Below, piece after piece: positions 1-11,690 of a stretch of DNA of 64,000 nucleotides. This stretch comes from Linnemannia hyalina (lineage: Eukaryota; Mortierellomycota; Mortierellomycetes; Mortierellales; Mortierellaceae). How positions within the stretch are numbered: the stretch's first letter is position 1; every line of letters begins with the position of its first letter. Below the pieces are notes generated by a model. It ran no database searches, was not told the DNA's origin, and saw nothing but the letters and a program-made list of their open reading frames with translations. The stretch covers positions 184,001 through 248,000 of the forward strand of contig JAHRHY010000014.1 of the NCBI GenBank assembly GCA_019671135.1, in the 5' to 3' direction. The position numbers and the translations under genes were made by a program.

Positions 1-154
1 GAGGCTGGGTTCACCTGTCCTCTTTCCTCACTTTTTTTTTCCATCATCAACATCTTTAACCAAACAAAACAACTCCTCCCTTCCTTCCTTCCTTCTCTCA
101 CTCCCATCACATACACATCCACATCATACACATACTCACATACACAAACAAAAT

Positions 155-1658
155 ATGTCTGCATTCCAGGAAGCACTCAGTCAATTCATCCTCTCAAAGG
201 ACCAACTCCAAAAAATCGTTGACGGCATGACCCAGGAATTCATCGAAGGCCTCTCAACCACCGACCCCAAGAACATCACCCAACAACCCTCCTTCATCAC
301 TCGTCTCCCCACCGGCCAAGAGACCGGTCTCTACCTCGCCATCGACATGGGCGGCACTAACCTCCGTACCGCTGCTGTTCATCTTTTGGGTGACGGTAAA
401 GTCGGTGTCACGATAGAGAAGCATGAAATTACTCAGGAGTTGAAGACCGGGACGGGCGAGGCTATGTTTGACTGGATTGCTGATTGTACTGCGTCGTTGT
501 TGAAGACTGTTGCAGTCGATATGGGGAATGCGGATCTCCACATGGGTGTCACCTTCTCCTTTGCCCTCCAGTAAGTTTTTTCTTTTTCTTTTTCGTTTGT
601 AACCAATTTTTTGCCTATTGGTTGTTTGTTCCTGCAGAAGAAAAAAATAATAATAACGCAGAGCCTTCCTCTTTACTCCCATTCCCTACCAACCGATTAG
701 CCAGACGGCGGTAAACAGAGGAAAGGTCCTGGCGATGGGTAAGGGTTTCGATCTCTCAGGTGTGATGGGCAAGGACCTGAAGGATCTCCTCGAGACCGGG
801 TTCGCCCGCAAGAACCTCCCCGTGACAGTCTCGGCCATCATCAACGACACCGTCGGCACCTTAGTCTCGCACGCCTACATCTCGCCCTCGACCAAGATCG
901 GCGTCATCCTTGCCACAGGCACCAACGCCGCTTACATCGAGCGCGCGGCCGAGGTCTCCAAATATACCGGCCCCGCCTGTGGCCAGATGATCCTCAACAC
1001 CGAATGGGATGCCATGGGTAAAGCTTCGTACTTGCCCCAGACCAAATACGACAAGGAAATTGACGCTGTTTCCTTGGTCCCTGGGTTCCAGGAGTTTGAA
1101 AAGATGGTTTCGGGTCTGTACATGGGTGAGATCTTCCGTCTGGCGCTCGTGGATCTGATTGAGCAAAAGGCCATCTTCGAGTCTTCTCTGAACGGAAAAG
1201 TCCCCGAGTCCCTCCTCCCGACCAAGGCATTCAAGACCCTGTTCATGTCAACGATCGAGTCTGACAGTAGCGCCGACCACCAGGCAATCGACAAGGTCTT
1301 CAAGACCGCCTTTGGAATCGACGGTCTCACGTCCGAGGACCGCACCAAGATCTTTTCTCTCGTCCACGCGGTCGGCCAACACTCTGCTGCCATGACCGCT
1401 GCCGCTTGCGCCGCCCTCCTCTACAAGGCCAATGGTGGCTCTGTCCAACTTGATGCCGTCAACGAGATTACGACTATTGGAATTGATGGGTCTGTGTTTG
1501 AAAAGTACCCGCAGTTCTCGCAGAAGATGATGAAGGAGCTGACCAAGATTTTGGGAGAGGATCGTGCTTCGAGGATTCGTCTTGAGCTTGCTCGGGATGG
1601 TGGTAGTATTGGTGCTGCCCTTGTTGCTATGATCTCTCACAGCGGTGGAGCCATCTAG
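155..1658 (+). CDS. HXK: hexokinase (two exons)
   Basis: Phosphorylates glucose and other hexoses with ATP, the entry step of glycolysis, in the cytosol. Exons are 155-570 and 701-1658 (intron 571-700, GTAAGT...TTAG), giving 457 aa. The junction reads FALHQTAVNRG, which fits the family pattern FPVEQTA. Visible motifs are the phosphate-binding IDMGGTNLR (residues 63-71), the sugar-binding and catalytic NDTVGTL (187-193, catalytic Asp 188), ATGTNAAY (210-217), the sugar-binding NTEW near 238-241, and the C-terminal adenosine-binding DGGSIGAAL. The length is slightly below the usual 480-500 aa of yeast hexokinases. The start is the first ATG, after a CT/CA-rich leader. An AATAAA-like signal lies near 1716. 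It could be a glucokinase; sequence alone does not separate the two. Confidence 0.95.
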
Positions 1659-1925
1659 GTGTATTCTTTTTAGCCTCCCTTTCCCTTGATTCAAACTTGT
1701 ACATTACCATATCCCAAATAAATAGTATGCAACATATCTTTTATGTAGGTCTGCTAACAAGCAAATCGATGTCACGAAGGGAGGTGAGGATATGAGGAAA
1801 AAAAAGTCGAGGTCGAGGAGCACAATCGTCCCCTCCCTGTTCGCATAGATCCACAAAGGAAAAAAGGCAAACCAGGGGTCATGTCCAATTGACCGTGGCC
1901 AATACGAAAAATCAAACCATACAAC

Positions 1926-1961
<36 letters not shown>
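1659..1961. other. hexokinase 3' flank ending in a 31-A tract
   Basis: There is no gene here. It holds the probable 3' UTR and polyadenylation region of the hexokinase gene, then an uninterrupted run of 31 A (1927-1957) followed by GGGC. The A-run plus GGGC recurs on the other side of the adjacent LINE fragment and is probably its target duplication. Confidence 0.6.
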
Positions 1962-1964
<3 letters not shown>

Positions 1965-2478
1965 AGCAAAAGCAAGTGTACATTTTCACAATGAAGTCAT
2001 TTGGAAGTAAAAAAAGGACTACAGACCAAACTATTCAATGTGCCATCCACCAGTTCTAGTCCAGTCCGGAACTTGGTTCTGCACAACAATTATTGCTGCT
2101 CTTCTTAGCTTAAAGGGGAGACAAAATAAAATCAGACGCGAATAATGTGTATTCCTCCCATCTTCTCCATCATTGATAACCTCCTCCTTCCTAACACACT
2201 CTCCAACAACCGCTTGTTAGCAGCTCGTGGGTCCTTGGTCGCTCCAGGGCGCCTTCTTTCATCATGTGTGGCTAGCGAAGCGCCACACGGGTAGAAACCA
2301 TCGTGCGTGATGTAACCGTATCCTTGACTCCTGTCGCCTCGGAGGCCTGTGTACTTGGATGTCATGTCCTTGGCAGAGATGCCATGGGTCAGTTCCCACG
2401 TGATCGTCTTGGAGCACAGAGGTTTCTAGATTAGCTCTGAGGCCTTCGTCTCCAGGTAGCCAACAAAACTTGTGCAGG
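1962..2478 (-). mobile_element. 5'-truncated non-LTR retrotransposon (LINE) 3' end
   Basis: This minus-strand fragment encodes the same C-terminus as the long LINE at 39.8-41.9 kb. It shares YTGxRGDxSQGYGYITHDG, CGASLATH and GATKDPRAA and ends at a TAG-type stop near 2132. It is followed by the same 3' UTR (GAAGAGCAGCAA, GTTTGGTCTGTAGTCC). The 5' end is truncated at about 2478. An A-tract plus GGGC flanks both sides (1936-1961 and 2479-2504), which looks like a target duplication of up to 26 bp. Unlike the long copy, its 3' tail is not poly-A but reads CTTGCTTTTGCTTTT. The 5' end lies 126 bp upstream of tRNA-Lys. Confidence 0.88.
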
Positions 2479-2603
2479 AAAAAAAAAAAAAAAAAAAAAA
2501 GGGCGAAGTTCAGGCACGGCCTTCTTCGACATCACATGACCTGATTAAGGGTCACGTGGATAAGCCGTCAACTGATAAGGCACAAAAAATTGCCGCAGAA
2601 AAA

Positions 2604-2676
2604 GCCCGGCTAACTCAATCGGTAGAGTGTCAGACTTTTAATCTGAAAGTTGCGGGTTCGACCCCCGCGTTGGGCG
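2604..2676 (+). tRNA. tRNA-Lys (anticodon TTT)
   Basis: A 73-nt cloverleaf. The acceptor stem GCCCGGC pairs with GTTGGGC (two G-U pairs) and the discriminator is G. The anticodon stem TCAGA/TCTGA encloses the loop CTTTTAA with anticodon TTT. The T arm is GCGGG-TTCGACC-CCCGC. There is no intron and CCA is not encoded, as expected in a eukaryote. A short T-run follows about 18 nt downstream, a plausible Pol III terminator. Confidence 0.96.
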
Positions 2677-2989
2677 ATAATACCATTTCTTTTTTTTGTT
2701 TTGCTCGGGCGAAGCAAGAGGAAGGGAAAGGAGGAGGAGGAGTGACTTACTTTTGTGGTTGTCGTTAGTTGTTCTTTGAAAGGGAGGCAGCGTAGCATTT
2801 TGTTTTTTGTGAGAGGGGTGCGCGGAGGGATGAAAAAAAAAAAAAGGTGAGCAGCAAATGTAGAAAACCTTATGAGTAAGGATGAGATCCTGCCTTCAAT
2901 CTCCTTAGTGCCTGAATATTTCGAACAATTCAAATATACATTTTCATAGTAAGCTTTAATACGGTCCACAGGAGAAGAGTTGTGCTACA

Positions 2990-5976
2990 TTAAATAAAAC
3001 CAAACATCTTGTTCTTCTTCTTCTCTTCAGGGGGAGGTGGTGCATGGTGCTGAGGAGGATGCTGAGGAAGGGCCGGAGAGCGAGGAGGGCCATGAGGGGA
3101 AGGTGGTGCCACAAACCGTCCCGAGGCATCTTTCTGGATCGTCCGCATTCCACCTGGTCCTGGAGCGCCGCCGCTTCCAGGAGCCATTGGGCGACCGCTT
3201 CCTTGTTGTGGTGGCGGACCTCGGCCTTGTGGTGGCATTGTGTTATTGCCTGGTCCTGGTCCTGGTCCAACTGTTCGAGAGCCTCCCGGTCCTGGTCGCT
3301 GCTGCTGCTGCTGTTGTGCATGGACTGGTGCGGAATAGGGCGGGATCACCGGCGCAATGGGTCTCAAAGGCCCCCTCGCCAAATCCTTCAAACTGAAAAT
3401 AAATTGCCTCGGCGTAATAATATGAGTCGACCCAATGACAATATCCCTGCCCATCGAATGGCACAACTCATACATGGCCCGGATCTCTGAGTAAGTGACC
3501 CCTCCCGCAATGAAAACCATCAACCTCGATCCCTTGACGTTGGGTCGTTTCTTCTCCCAGGCCGGTTGAGCCGTCTTGCGGAGGGATCGTGTAGAGTCTT
3601 GCGAGTCGAGAGTGGGTGCCTCGGTGGTGTATGGGTAGAGGATTGGGTCAAGGGTACCGCTGATGTGCTCCTCGACGATTTTCTTGGCCTTTGTGATGTA
3701 CCGGGAGAGGTCGAAGGGTTGGTCTTCGTCCTCGGGTTTTTTCCGCGGATAGAAGGGTTTCTTCTTTGACCTCGGTGCCGATCCACCCTATCAATGTAAT
3801 AAGACAGATAGAAAGAGTTAGTAAACGCGAAATGAGCGCGCTTCCATTTCCTGGGTCAAAATAATGACCAGAAAAGAATTCAGTCAACTTACTCGCTCGG
3901 TGTTGACGCCAAGGAGACCGAGGTTACGGATGGCCTCAACATTATCATTCGACATCCTGGCAAGACCCAAAAGCTGCTCCTGATCCTCATTCCGCAGCCC
4001 CCCACGACAGATCATATACAACATCAACAACCTCGCCTTGTCCATCCCTGAAACATCGGGATCATCCAAGAAAGGCACCATCTCTGCCAACACTTGCTTC
4101 GGCAAATGTCCCTCCACCGTCTCTCCAGTCGCCAACTGCTGCTCAACCAAGCCCAGCTCATTGATTTTGGACTCTTCAAAGATCCTCATACACTCCTTGG
4201 CGATATGGATATGGGTTGAGTATTTGGCCTTCATGTCCTGGAACTGCGGTAGGTTGGCGAGCTGGTCCTTCATGTTCCTGAGCGAGGCCACTTTATCCGA
4301 GTCGCCCCTCAGCGCCTCGTTCTCGGCGACGAATTGGTTGAATTTCGAGGTCAGCGTGCTGGCGGTTTCGACGATATGAGCGTGGCGGATATCAGTGAAA
4401 ACTTGGTCCGACTCGTCAATCACCACCGAAACCGCCTCGGTTGTCCCGTCGCCGTTCTCGATGTCGTAGGTGAATTTTGTTCCGTCCTCGATCGGTAGCA
4501 GGTCGTTCGCCATGGCCTGGTATGTGAACTCGTGCACGATTGCCGCCGTGATATCGATCGATCTGTCCAGAATCAATATCGTCCCTTGTCCCTGTTGCCT
4601 TCCCTATAGAAATGGATTGGCCCGAGAAAAAACAAATATATTTTAGCTTGAGCGGTGATATGAATGAGTTGAACGCGTACCAGAAAAAATAATGATTCAT
4701 GGTCTTCCTGATGGTAACACTTACAGCCATGTCTTGGTTCGATCGGATATAGGCCTCCAGTTCACTCTGCAGCAACCCTGCGAGTCTCATGGACTGTGTC
4801 CGCTTCCCGTCCTCGGTTTCTGGCGGTCGAAAGTATCGGATCGAAGGGAAATCGCCCAACGTCGCAATCACCGACACCAGCTACATTCGTTTACATAAAA
4901 AAACAAGACAACCATCATGTTAGTTTTGTGCGAATATAACATACGTTACATAGAAATATAAGTAATGGCTTTTGCGAATGGATTGAAAATGTTGTACCTG
5001 TTTGGCGATAGAGTCCATTTCTGCAGAAAGCTCCATTTTCTTTGCGGGCGAGTAGAGCGTGTAGAAACTTGAAGGAGACTCCAAGGAAAACACTCTTGAC
5101 TCAATGGCTAAAAGGAGGTTGTTGTCAAAAGTAAAAAAAAAGTCAAATTAATGAAAATGAAAAGGAGCACTTTTCAGAGTATTTCTCCGCTTGGCCCTGA
5201 TCCAATTTAGGGATAGCATGCATGGTTAACGATGTGATACCTGTAAAGTCCATGAAGAGCTCCCTGAGTGTTTTGATGTACTTTGAGACGGGCGATTTTG
5301 TCAATCGTTCGAACAGACGGTCTTCCAGAGCTATGAAAACGACATACAGAGGCGTTCAATGTCAATCAATTGTTCAGTTGCAATACATGACGAGTGGAGA
5401 CGAAACACTACAACTTACGAGCTGTAAAGAGGACGTGAGCGGCCTTGTATTTTCCGGTGGGGCTGTCACTTGGATAGTCGTCCATCAGCCGCTGAACCGA
5501 CTCCATGCACGGCGTCAACAGGTAGACTGCCTCCAGGGAAGCGTACGCCTGACGTTTGCTCTCCAGCATCTCCACCACTACATAAGAAAGAGAAACAGGG
5601 AGAACAAGAGTGTGTCAGAATCCTATTAGCTATCAAGCAAAAAAGGAATAAAGCGCGCTAGACATAACAACAGACCGAACAGAGCTCACATGGGACAATA
5701 CTTACAGGTGACATTCCTGTCCATGATGTCAAACATCTTGCAGGCGCTGAGGACGATTTTGTTTGTTTTTGCATCCAGGACGACAATCTTGTACCTCTCT
5801 GGAGGTTGAATCGAGTCGATACTCCCGATGATGCCTAGCGAGAGAATGGAATGAAAAGTCATGAAGGTTAGTGTTCTGAAGGAGGGTTGAGTGTTATCCT
5901 GGTGTGTGGTGGCAGTAGTCGACTGGTGGTGGGTTGTGGCCATACGGTCGTGGAGCGCTTGGACGATTGAAGTCAT
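2990..5976 (-). CDS. SEC1: Sec1/Munc18 (SM) family syntaxin-binding protein (eight exons)
   Basis: Binds syntaxin/SNARE complexes and drives vesicle fusion at the plasma membrane. Exons on the minus strand are 5976-5946, 5834-5706, 5577-5419, 5330-5241, 5107-4998, 4880-4725, 4603-3893 and 3787-2990. All junctions keep frame and give 727 aa, close to yeast Sec1 (724 aa). The N-terminus joins to MTSIVQALHDRIIGSIDSI and is followed by RYKIVVLDAKTNKIVLSACK and AVYLLTP, both typical of domain 1. The central LILDRSIDITAAIVHEFTY is the SM signature, and VFIAGGVTYSEIRAMYEL is the conserved C-terminal strand-helix. The last 110 residues are a Pro/Gln/Gly-rich tail, as in fungal Sec1. Vps33, Vps45 and Sly1 are less likely because of that tail and the length. 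Confidence 0.93.
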
Positions 5977-6361
5977 CGTGGACTAAATAGCTTAGCGCAG
6001 AGAGCAGTCAGTTGGAGAGATGGTATTGAGAGTTGGTCAATCGGTTGAAGTGAAGGAGAGGTGGAACAGGTGGTGAGGCGTGAGGAGGATGTAGTTTGTA
6101 GTCAAAGGTGTGTCGGGTGGGAGAGTGAGGATGATGGCGGAAGAGATGATGAGAAGAGAAAGAAAAGAAAGAAAGGAAAATAGAAAAGAGGGAAGGGGAA
6201 AGAAGCGCGGTTGATGAAAAGAAGGGCTACGGTCGTGAGGGGTGAGACCGATTGAAGTGGGAGATGGACCACTGAAATTAATTGGTAGACATTGCAGTAT
6301 GTATTGTGTGGTAGATAAAAAAACACACTTGTGGGTGCTATCTGTCAAAATGTGCAAGGAT
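5977..6361. other. spacer between SEC1 5' end and TMEM115-like 3' end
   Basis: There is no gene here. It holds the purine-rich upstream region of the minus-strand SEC1-like gene and the 3' flank of the next minus-strand gene. I see no sharply defined regulatory motif. Confidence 0.5.
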
Positions 6362-8261
6362 CTATGGCTTCTCTTCCTTGCTGCTGCTGCTGCTGCTGCC
6401 AGACTCTGGTGCATCATCCAATGCAGACGTCTCAAACAGAACCTCGCCTTCATTCGTCGCTGCTGCTGTTAAGGCCGAAGGTCCTCCTGAAGATACACTC
6501 GAGGATGAAGGAGGGAACAAGGCGGGGTTGTTGCTTGCTGAAGCAGTAGGATTCAAGAATGTCTTTTGGCTCAGTCCAGGCAAACTTGCGCTGTTGCCCG
6601 CCGCTGCATGCAGTCTCATATCCAGAGCCTTCAGTGCCAGAGCCCTTTTGTATTGTTATTTAGTAGGGGTATTAATAACCGTTATGAGGTAGCAGCATGG
6701 ATTCAAAGAAGAGTCTCCAATCGAAGAAAGTATAAGGAAACATACCTCCTGCGTTCGGCTTCGGCACGGAGACTGGCTGGCTGGCTCATGGGAAGAATCA
6801 TGCCAGCCATTTGGGGGTTCTCCAGATCGTTTTGAAAGGTCGTTCCAAAGCCCAGAGGAGAGCAGATATGAAGGCGCACAAGAATTCCAAACACCAAGTT
6901 CGACACCACCTTGACCGGAGGTCTATTATGAATAGAAAAAAGAACATAGTTGTCAATCGTGTGCCAGGCGGTGGTGACATTTCGCCTGATAGTTCAGGTG
7001 TAGCTATAGCTTATGAGTTAGTTCCGAGAGTGAAAAGAGACTTACTGGGCAGCTTCGGGGAAGAATGAAGCGAAAGCAAACGTCTCGCTCCTGTCACCTC
7101 GCACACCATCCTGAGTCTTGAAAAAGCGGGAATACACCCATGAGATGAGCAATCCATAGATAGCCATGAGAAGCTGTGTCTGACTCCTTGTCAAAAGACT
7201 CTGAATGATCATGAACACTGCAAACAGCATTGGCAATGTCTATCATAAACGAGTAAGAAAAAGCCAGATTAGTCGATGTTGCCTTCCGATCTGATTCCAG
7301 CATGCATTTTCGGATCCTTAAAAATGCTTTAACACGAACCTTGACACGAATTGAGAATGCGCCCCAGAGTGTCACCAAGTGTTCAGGAACAAGCTGCTTG
7401 AAGCCCACAAGAAACCCTGCCAAAACTGCTGTCAATCCATATGCCTGTGTCCCATATCTATTTTGAAAGAACAATCAGAACCGTTATTATTAGCGAGAAA
7501 GCAACAAAAGGGCGAGTCATCTCCATAAAACCAAAGCAGGTGGAGTCTTGAATTGTTCTTTGATGCACTTACAAAAGATCTTCGTTACCGCGGACAATAT
7601 ATTCGAATAGGCAGGTAAAGTAGATTCCGAGCATGGTGCCTACGCTGGTCACTGCCAGAAACTTGAAGAACTCGCGCGAGCCCCATGCACGCTCCAGATA
7701 TTTGCCGCATCCCAATAATGTCGCCGTGTTGAAGACAAACTAGAGGATTGAATGACAATTGGCAAGAAGGGAACATTAATCGAAAGAAGACAATCCAGTC
7801 GTTCCCGCGTGATCACAATGCAAGGCTCCAAAGGTAGTTATGAATCCATGATAGGTTGCTCCTTGCCTGAATGATGCTCCTCTCAAAGAACGACGCTGTG
7901 GCAAATGTCCAGAATCGATAGGGTGCCCTATTGACGTATTGATGAATTAGATAGTGAGACGTGAATCAGCAAAAGAAAGCCCATTAAATCCCAGAATCGA
8001 CGATAGATCGAGATGACGCGACAGAAACACGCGCACTTACGAGACGGGCACAAGGGCGAGGAGGGGGACGAGGATATCTTCCGAGTTTCCGGGATAGTCG
8101 GGCGAGTCTGCGGGTGCGTCACCGTGGCCGATGAGGGCCATACTGTCTCTAAAGCGGAGGGCCATTCCCAGGGCGGTCATGACGGTCATGGCCGTTGAGA
8201 CTGACTTTGTCAGGGGAGGCACATTCGTGAATGTTGAGCGCCACGATGAAGATTGCGACAT
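6362..8261 (-). CDS. TMEM115-like Golgi integral membrane protein (rhomboid-like, DUF1751; seven exons)
   Basis: Family members are multi-pass Golgi proteins with a rhomboid-like fold, linked in animals to Golgi-to-ER retrograde transport. Exons on the minus strand are 8261-8041, 7927-7867, 7739-7573, 7457-7340, 7239-7046, 6922-6746 and 6644-6362, giving 406 aa (human protein 351). Conserved blocks are PYRFWTFATASFFE, LLGCGKYLERAWGS, GTQAYGLTAVLAGFLVGFKQ, LLISWVYSRFF, RGDRSETFAFASFFPE, and the juncture AEAERRR + ALALKALDMRL, which matches the animal C-terminal block. Four to five hydrophobic helices are visible, followed by a Ser-rich cytosolic tail. The second intron (7866-7740) uses a GC donor. 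Divergent from the Zn2Cys6 gene. Confidence 0.9.
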
Positions 8262-8372
8262 TGTTGGTGGTCGTTCTTGGTGCGTTCCTGTTTGTTTTTG
8301 TCTTCTGTGGGGTGTGTCGTCTGGTAGTTCCCTTTGGGTGTGTTTCCTGTTTCCAGAGTTGAGAGAGAGAGG

Positions 8373-8403
<31 letters not shown>

Positions 8404-9069
8404 CGCAGGAAAGAAGAAGATGTGAACGAAATAAAACAGATGATGAAAATGATGATGCGAATAATAATAATAACACGCGGCGTGATGGTGTTGGTGGTGG
8501 TGGTGGTGGTGGGACAAGCAGACAGGCAGGCAGACAGCAGGCAGGCAGACACAGACAAGCAAGTGAAACAAACAGAAGGCCTCTGCCTGAGGAGAGTGCT
8601 GTACGTTGAGGAGAAAAATGGTGCCCCTCCTTTGTTCTGCCAAAAGAAAGATGGGAATGTGACTGCCTTGATCATGTGATATGTATCCTTGCTCCTGTAG
8701 AACCTCGAGGGAGGTCATTTTTTTTTCTCTCGAGGCAGACAGAGAGACACAGAGACAGGGAGTGACAGAGAGCTCTGAGGGTGAGAGAAAAAGATCAGTG
8801 ATCTCTCTTTTTTCTTCTTTTCTTTTCTTTTCTTCCTTCTTTTTTTCATTTTCTCATTCAAACCACACACCCAACACCCAGCATACTCATTCGACAAACA
8901 TTCATCCAAACACGGTCGCTGCTGCTTGATCTTCCCTCTCACTCTAGCCAGCTCTCAACCAGACCAAGCGATCCTAAGGGAACCACTACCACCTCAAAAA
9001 CCAAAGCATAAGAGGAACAAGGTTAAAGCGACCCGTCTCCTTATCTCCATCCTCACCCTACAACAAGCC
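8262..9069. promoter_or_regulatory. shared upstream region of two divergent genes
   Basis: About 800 bp separate the start codons of the TMEM115-like and Zn2Cys6 genes, which diverge from here, so it must contain both promoters. It carries a GA microsatellite (8361-8399), a short GGT/TGG repeat (near 8489-8512), CAGG repeats and pyrimidine-rich tracts (8800-8850). No TATA box is convincing. Confidence 0.6.
8361..8399. repeat. (GA)n microsatellite
   Basis: An almost pure GA dinucleotide run with one GGG interruption, in the leader of the TMEM115-like gene. Reading frames across it are Arg-Glu or Leu-Ser artefacts. Confidence 0.9.
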
Positions 9070-11690
9070 ATGTCCCAGTTGTCCTCCCCAGGAAGACAGG
9101 ACCCCATGGTCAAGCAAGAACCCTCCGTCAAGCAAGAGCCATCCTCAACCCAACATCTCCCAAGCCTTAATCCTTCTTATCATCCTCAGCAGACCTTTTA
9201 CCACCACCCTGCTGCATCCTACTCTTCCTCCTCTGCCACTGCGTCTTCCTCGAACCAAGCCTACGGTCAGCAAGCACATCACCACCAGCAGCACCAGCCA
9301 GCATCGTCGTCAGCGTCGTCGTCCTCGTCATCTGCCGCACCCCAAGGACTGTCTGATCCATCCACGACACCCTTTGCAAGCATGTCTGCCACCTCTGGCA
9401 ACTACAACCTCAGCCGGCATCTCCTCGGTATGAACATGCAGCAGCAGTCGTCAGGATCAGGCCCTCTTGGAAACAACAACAACAACAACGGCAGCAGCAG
9501 CAACAATAACAACAGCTCTAGCAACTCCAACAACGGCGAGAGTGCATCCAACACCCCTATCATGGGGAACGCCCACCTGAATCCCAACAACCATCTCTCA
9601 AGCGCCCCTCCTTCGCCCACTCTCAACAACCTCCACTACCCCAGTGCCGCTAGCACCCATCACCACTTTAGTGGCAACAGCGGTGCTTATGCCCAGTCAG
9701 CATCGTCCTACTCGTCACAGCTCTCGTACCAGGCTGATCCTCAGCATTCCCACTCGCATGGCGTTCACTCGTCGAGCGATCTGAGCTCAGGCAGCTACTA
9801 CAGCTCTATGCCTCCCTTCAGCTCGCACCCTCACCAGCAACAGGAGACCATGCCGACGTCACAGGGCCAGCAGTCGAGCCATCACCCTCAACATCACCAC
9901 AGCAACAGCGGCGGAAGCAGTGGCAGCAGCGGGAATGGCCCTCATGTCCAGTTCAACTCGACAGCCCCCTCGCCCATGCGTCAACACCAGCAGCAGCCTT
10001 ATTCGTCCTTGGTTCCACCCTTGTCGGAAACGCATTATGCCCAGTACCATCAGCTCCTAGGACCTTCTGCATTTAGCTCTGCCCAGTCCAGTCCCTACCA
10101 TTCGAACCATTCGACTCCTTACAGCTCGATGCCTGGTTCTCCTACACAAGAGTACCAGCAATTGAGCGGATCCCCTTTGGGACAGGGACAGAAGCCCAAA
10201 CGGCGACAAGTCAAGAATGCTTGTGGTAAGGAATATTTTTTTCTTCTTTCAATTGTTTTCTTCTCTCAATTGTTTTCTTTTTGTTCTTCTTGTTTTATTA
10301 ATCCCGATGACATGAGCTGTGTGAGGAGCCGACAAAGAGGCGAAAAGGACTTTGAAAATGGCGCAACGTGGGACGGAGAGTTGGGACTCTATTATTACAA
10401 CATCCGCTTATGTACTGTATATGTACTGTATGACACCTCGTTGTCCTTTGTTTGTGTTGTTATTTTATCTTGAACCTCTGAACCTTGTTCTGACAACAGA
10501 CAGACAATCGTCGTGCATCGCATGCAGTGAGGCCGTTGTAGGAATTTTATCCTTCCCCTTTCATCATCGTCATTTTCCCTTCCCTCTCTCAATTTCTTTC
10601 CATTTTTCTTTTTTCCTTTCTCCCATCCCATACCCCTTTCCCCCCCTTTTTATATCCACTGTTAATTGCTCAATTGCTGAGCAGAAGCAACAAAAAGGCG
10701 AAAAAGAGACATCAAGAAGAGAAGTAAAGGAAGAGAAGGAAAATAGTGAGCAAGCATGTCATCCTGGGAAAAAAATCGTTTTTATCGGGAGTGATTAGCA
10801 ATGTTTCTCTTGGGTGTCTATAAAGTGCAGCTCTGGTTGGCTGTATTAATAGCCGTCATTTCCAATATTATTATTTCTTTCAATGTACCCTTTTATTATC
10901 TGATCCTCGTATGATCAAATGCGATGGATGAGTATGGGGTCCCGGGTACTCTCTCCTCACCCTCTTCGCTACTATTTTCATCTTTCATTCCCTCATCATT
11001 GCTCTGCTCATGACCACATGGGGCTGAGGAGACGAGTGGGGGTGGGGTGGGGACCTTGAACGACAGCATCGACTGACTGAATGACTATCTCGTTTAATCT
11101 CATACTAACAATACTTATTTTATTCTTCAATGGATATTCTAGTCAACTGCCAAAAGGCTTGCAAAAAGTGCGACGAAGGAAGACCTTGCTCCCGATGTGT
11201 CAAATACGGCTTGACCGACACCTGTGTCGACTCCACAAGGAAGGTCCGCAAAAAGGGCATCAAGCGTGGACCCTACAAGCGCAGACCACCACCCTCCCAG
11301 CTCGGTTCGGCCTCTGTCTCAACCTCGCCCACCCTGCGCCATGCTGCCGTCCCCAGCAACCTCGCAGGATACATGTCTGAACCCGTCACAGCCCTCAACA
11401 GCCCAACGCAATCCCATCTGTTGCCTCTGGCAACATCGAGCCACAACCAGCCATTGGATTTTGGATACGATACTAGTGGAGGACAGGGTGGCTACTCTTT
11501 CCAGTCGCACCGGATGGAGTCGACGTACGCACCGTCCTATGCCAACTACTCGGGATCAAACCTCTACACATCAGCCTACGGCATGAGCAGCAGCAGCAGC
11601 AGTAACAATAACAACAACAACAGCAACAACAACAACGGCGGCAACAACAACTCCACTGGTACTAACAGTGGTCATACCAGCATGCCCTGA
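9070..11690 (+). CDS. Zn2Cys6 transcription factor rich in Ser/Asn/His/Gln (two exons)
   Basis: Predicted nuclear DNA-binding regulator. Exons are 9070-10225 and 11143-11690, giving 567 aa. The intron is 917 bp, long for this window. The splice rebuilds a binuclear zinc cluster, NAC-VNC-QKACKKC-DEGRPC-SRC-VKYGLTDTC, with spacing C-X2-C-X6-C-X5-C-X2-C-X8-C. A very basic block (RKVRKKGIKRGPYKRR) follows. The first Cys lies in exon 1 and the other five in exon 2. Residues 1-380 are low complexity, with Asn, Ser and His runs and a MVKQEPSVKQEP repeat near the start. The zinc cluster is unusually far from the N-terminus. 9070 is the first in-frame ATG. The target genes are unknown. Confidence 0.9.

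Noticed and set aside
8334..8609. Open frame rich in Arg-Glu (and opposite-strand Leu-Ser frames)
   Set aside because: Encoded entirely by the GA microsatellite and neighbouring simple repeats in a promoter; no family features or start context.
8926..9069. N-terminal extension of the Zn2Cys6 protein
   Set aside because: The frame stays open upstream but contains no ATG before 9070; it is leader sequence.
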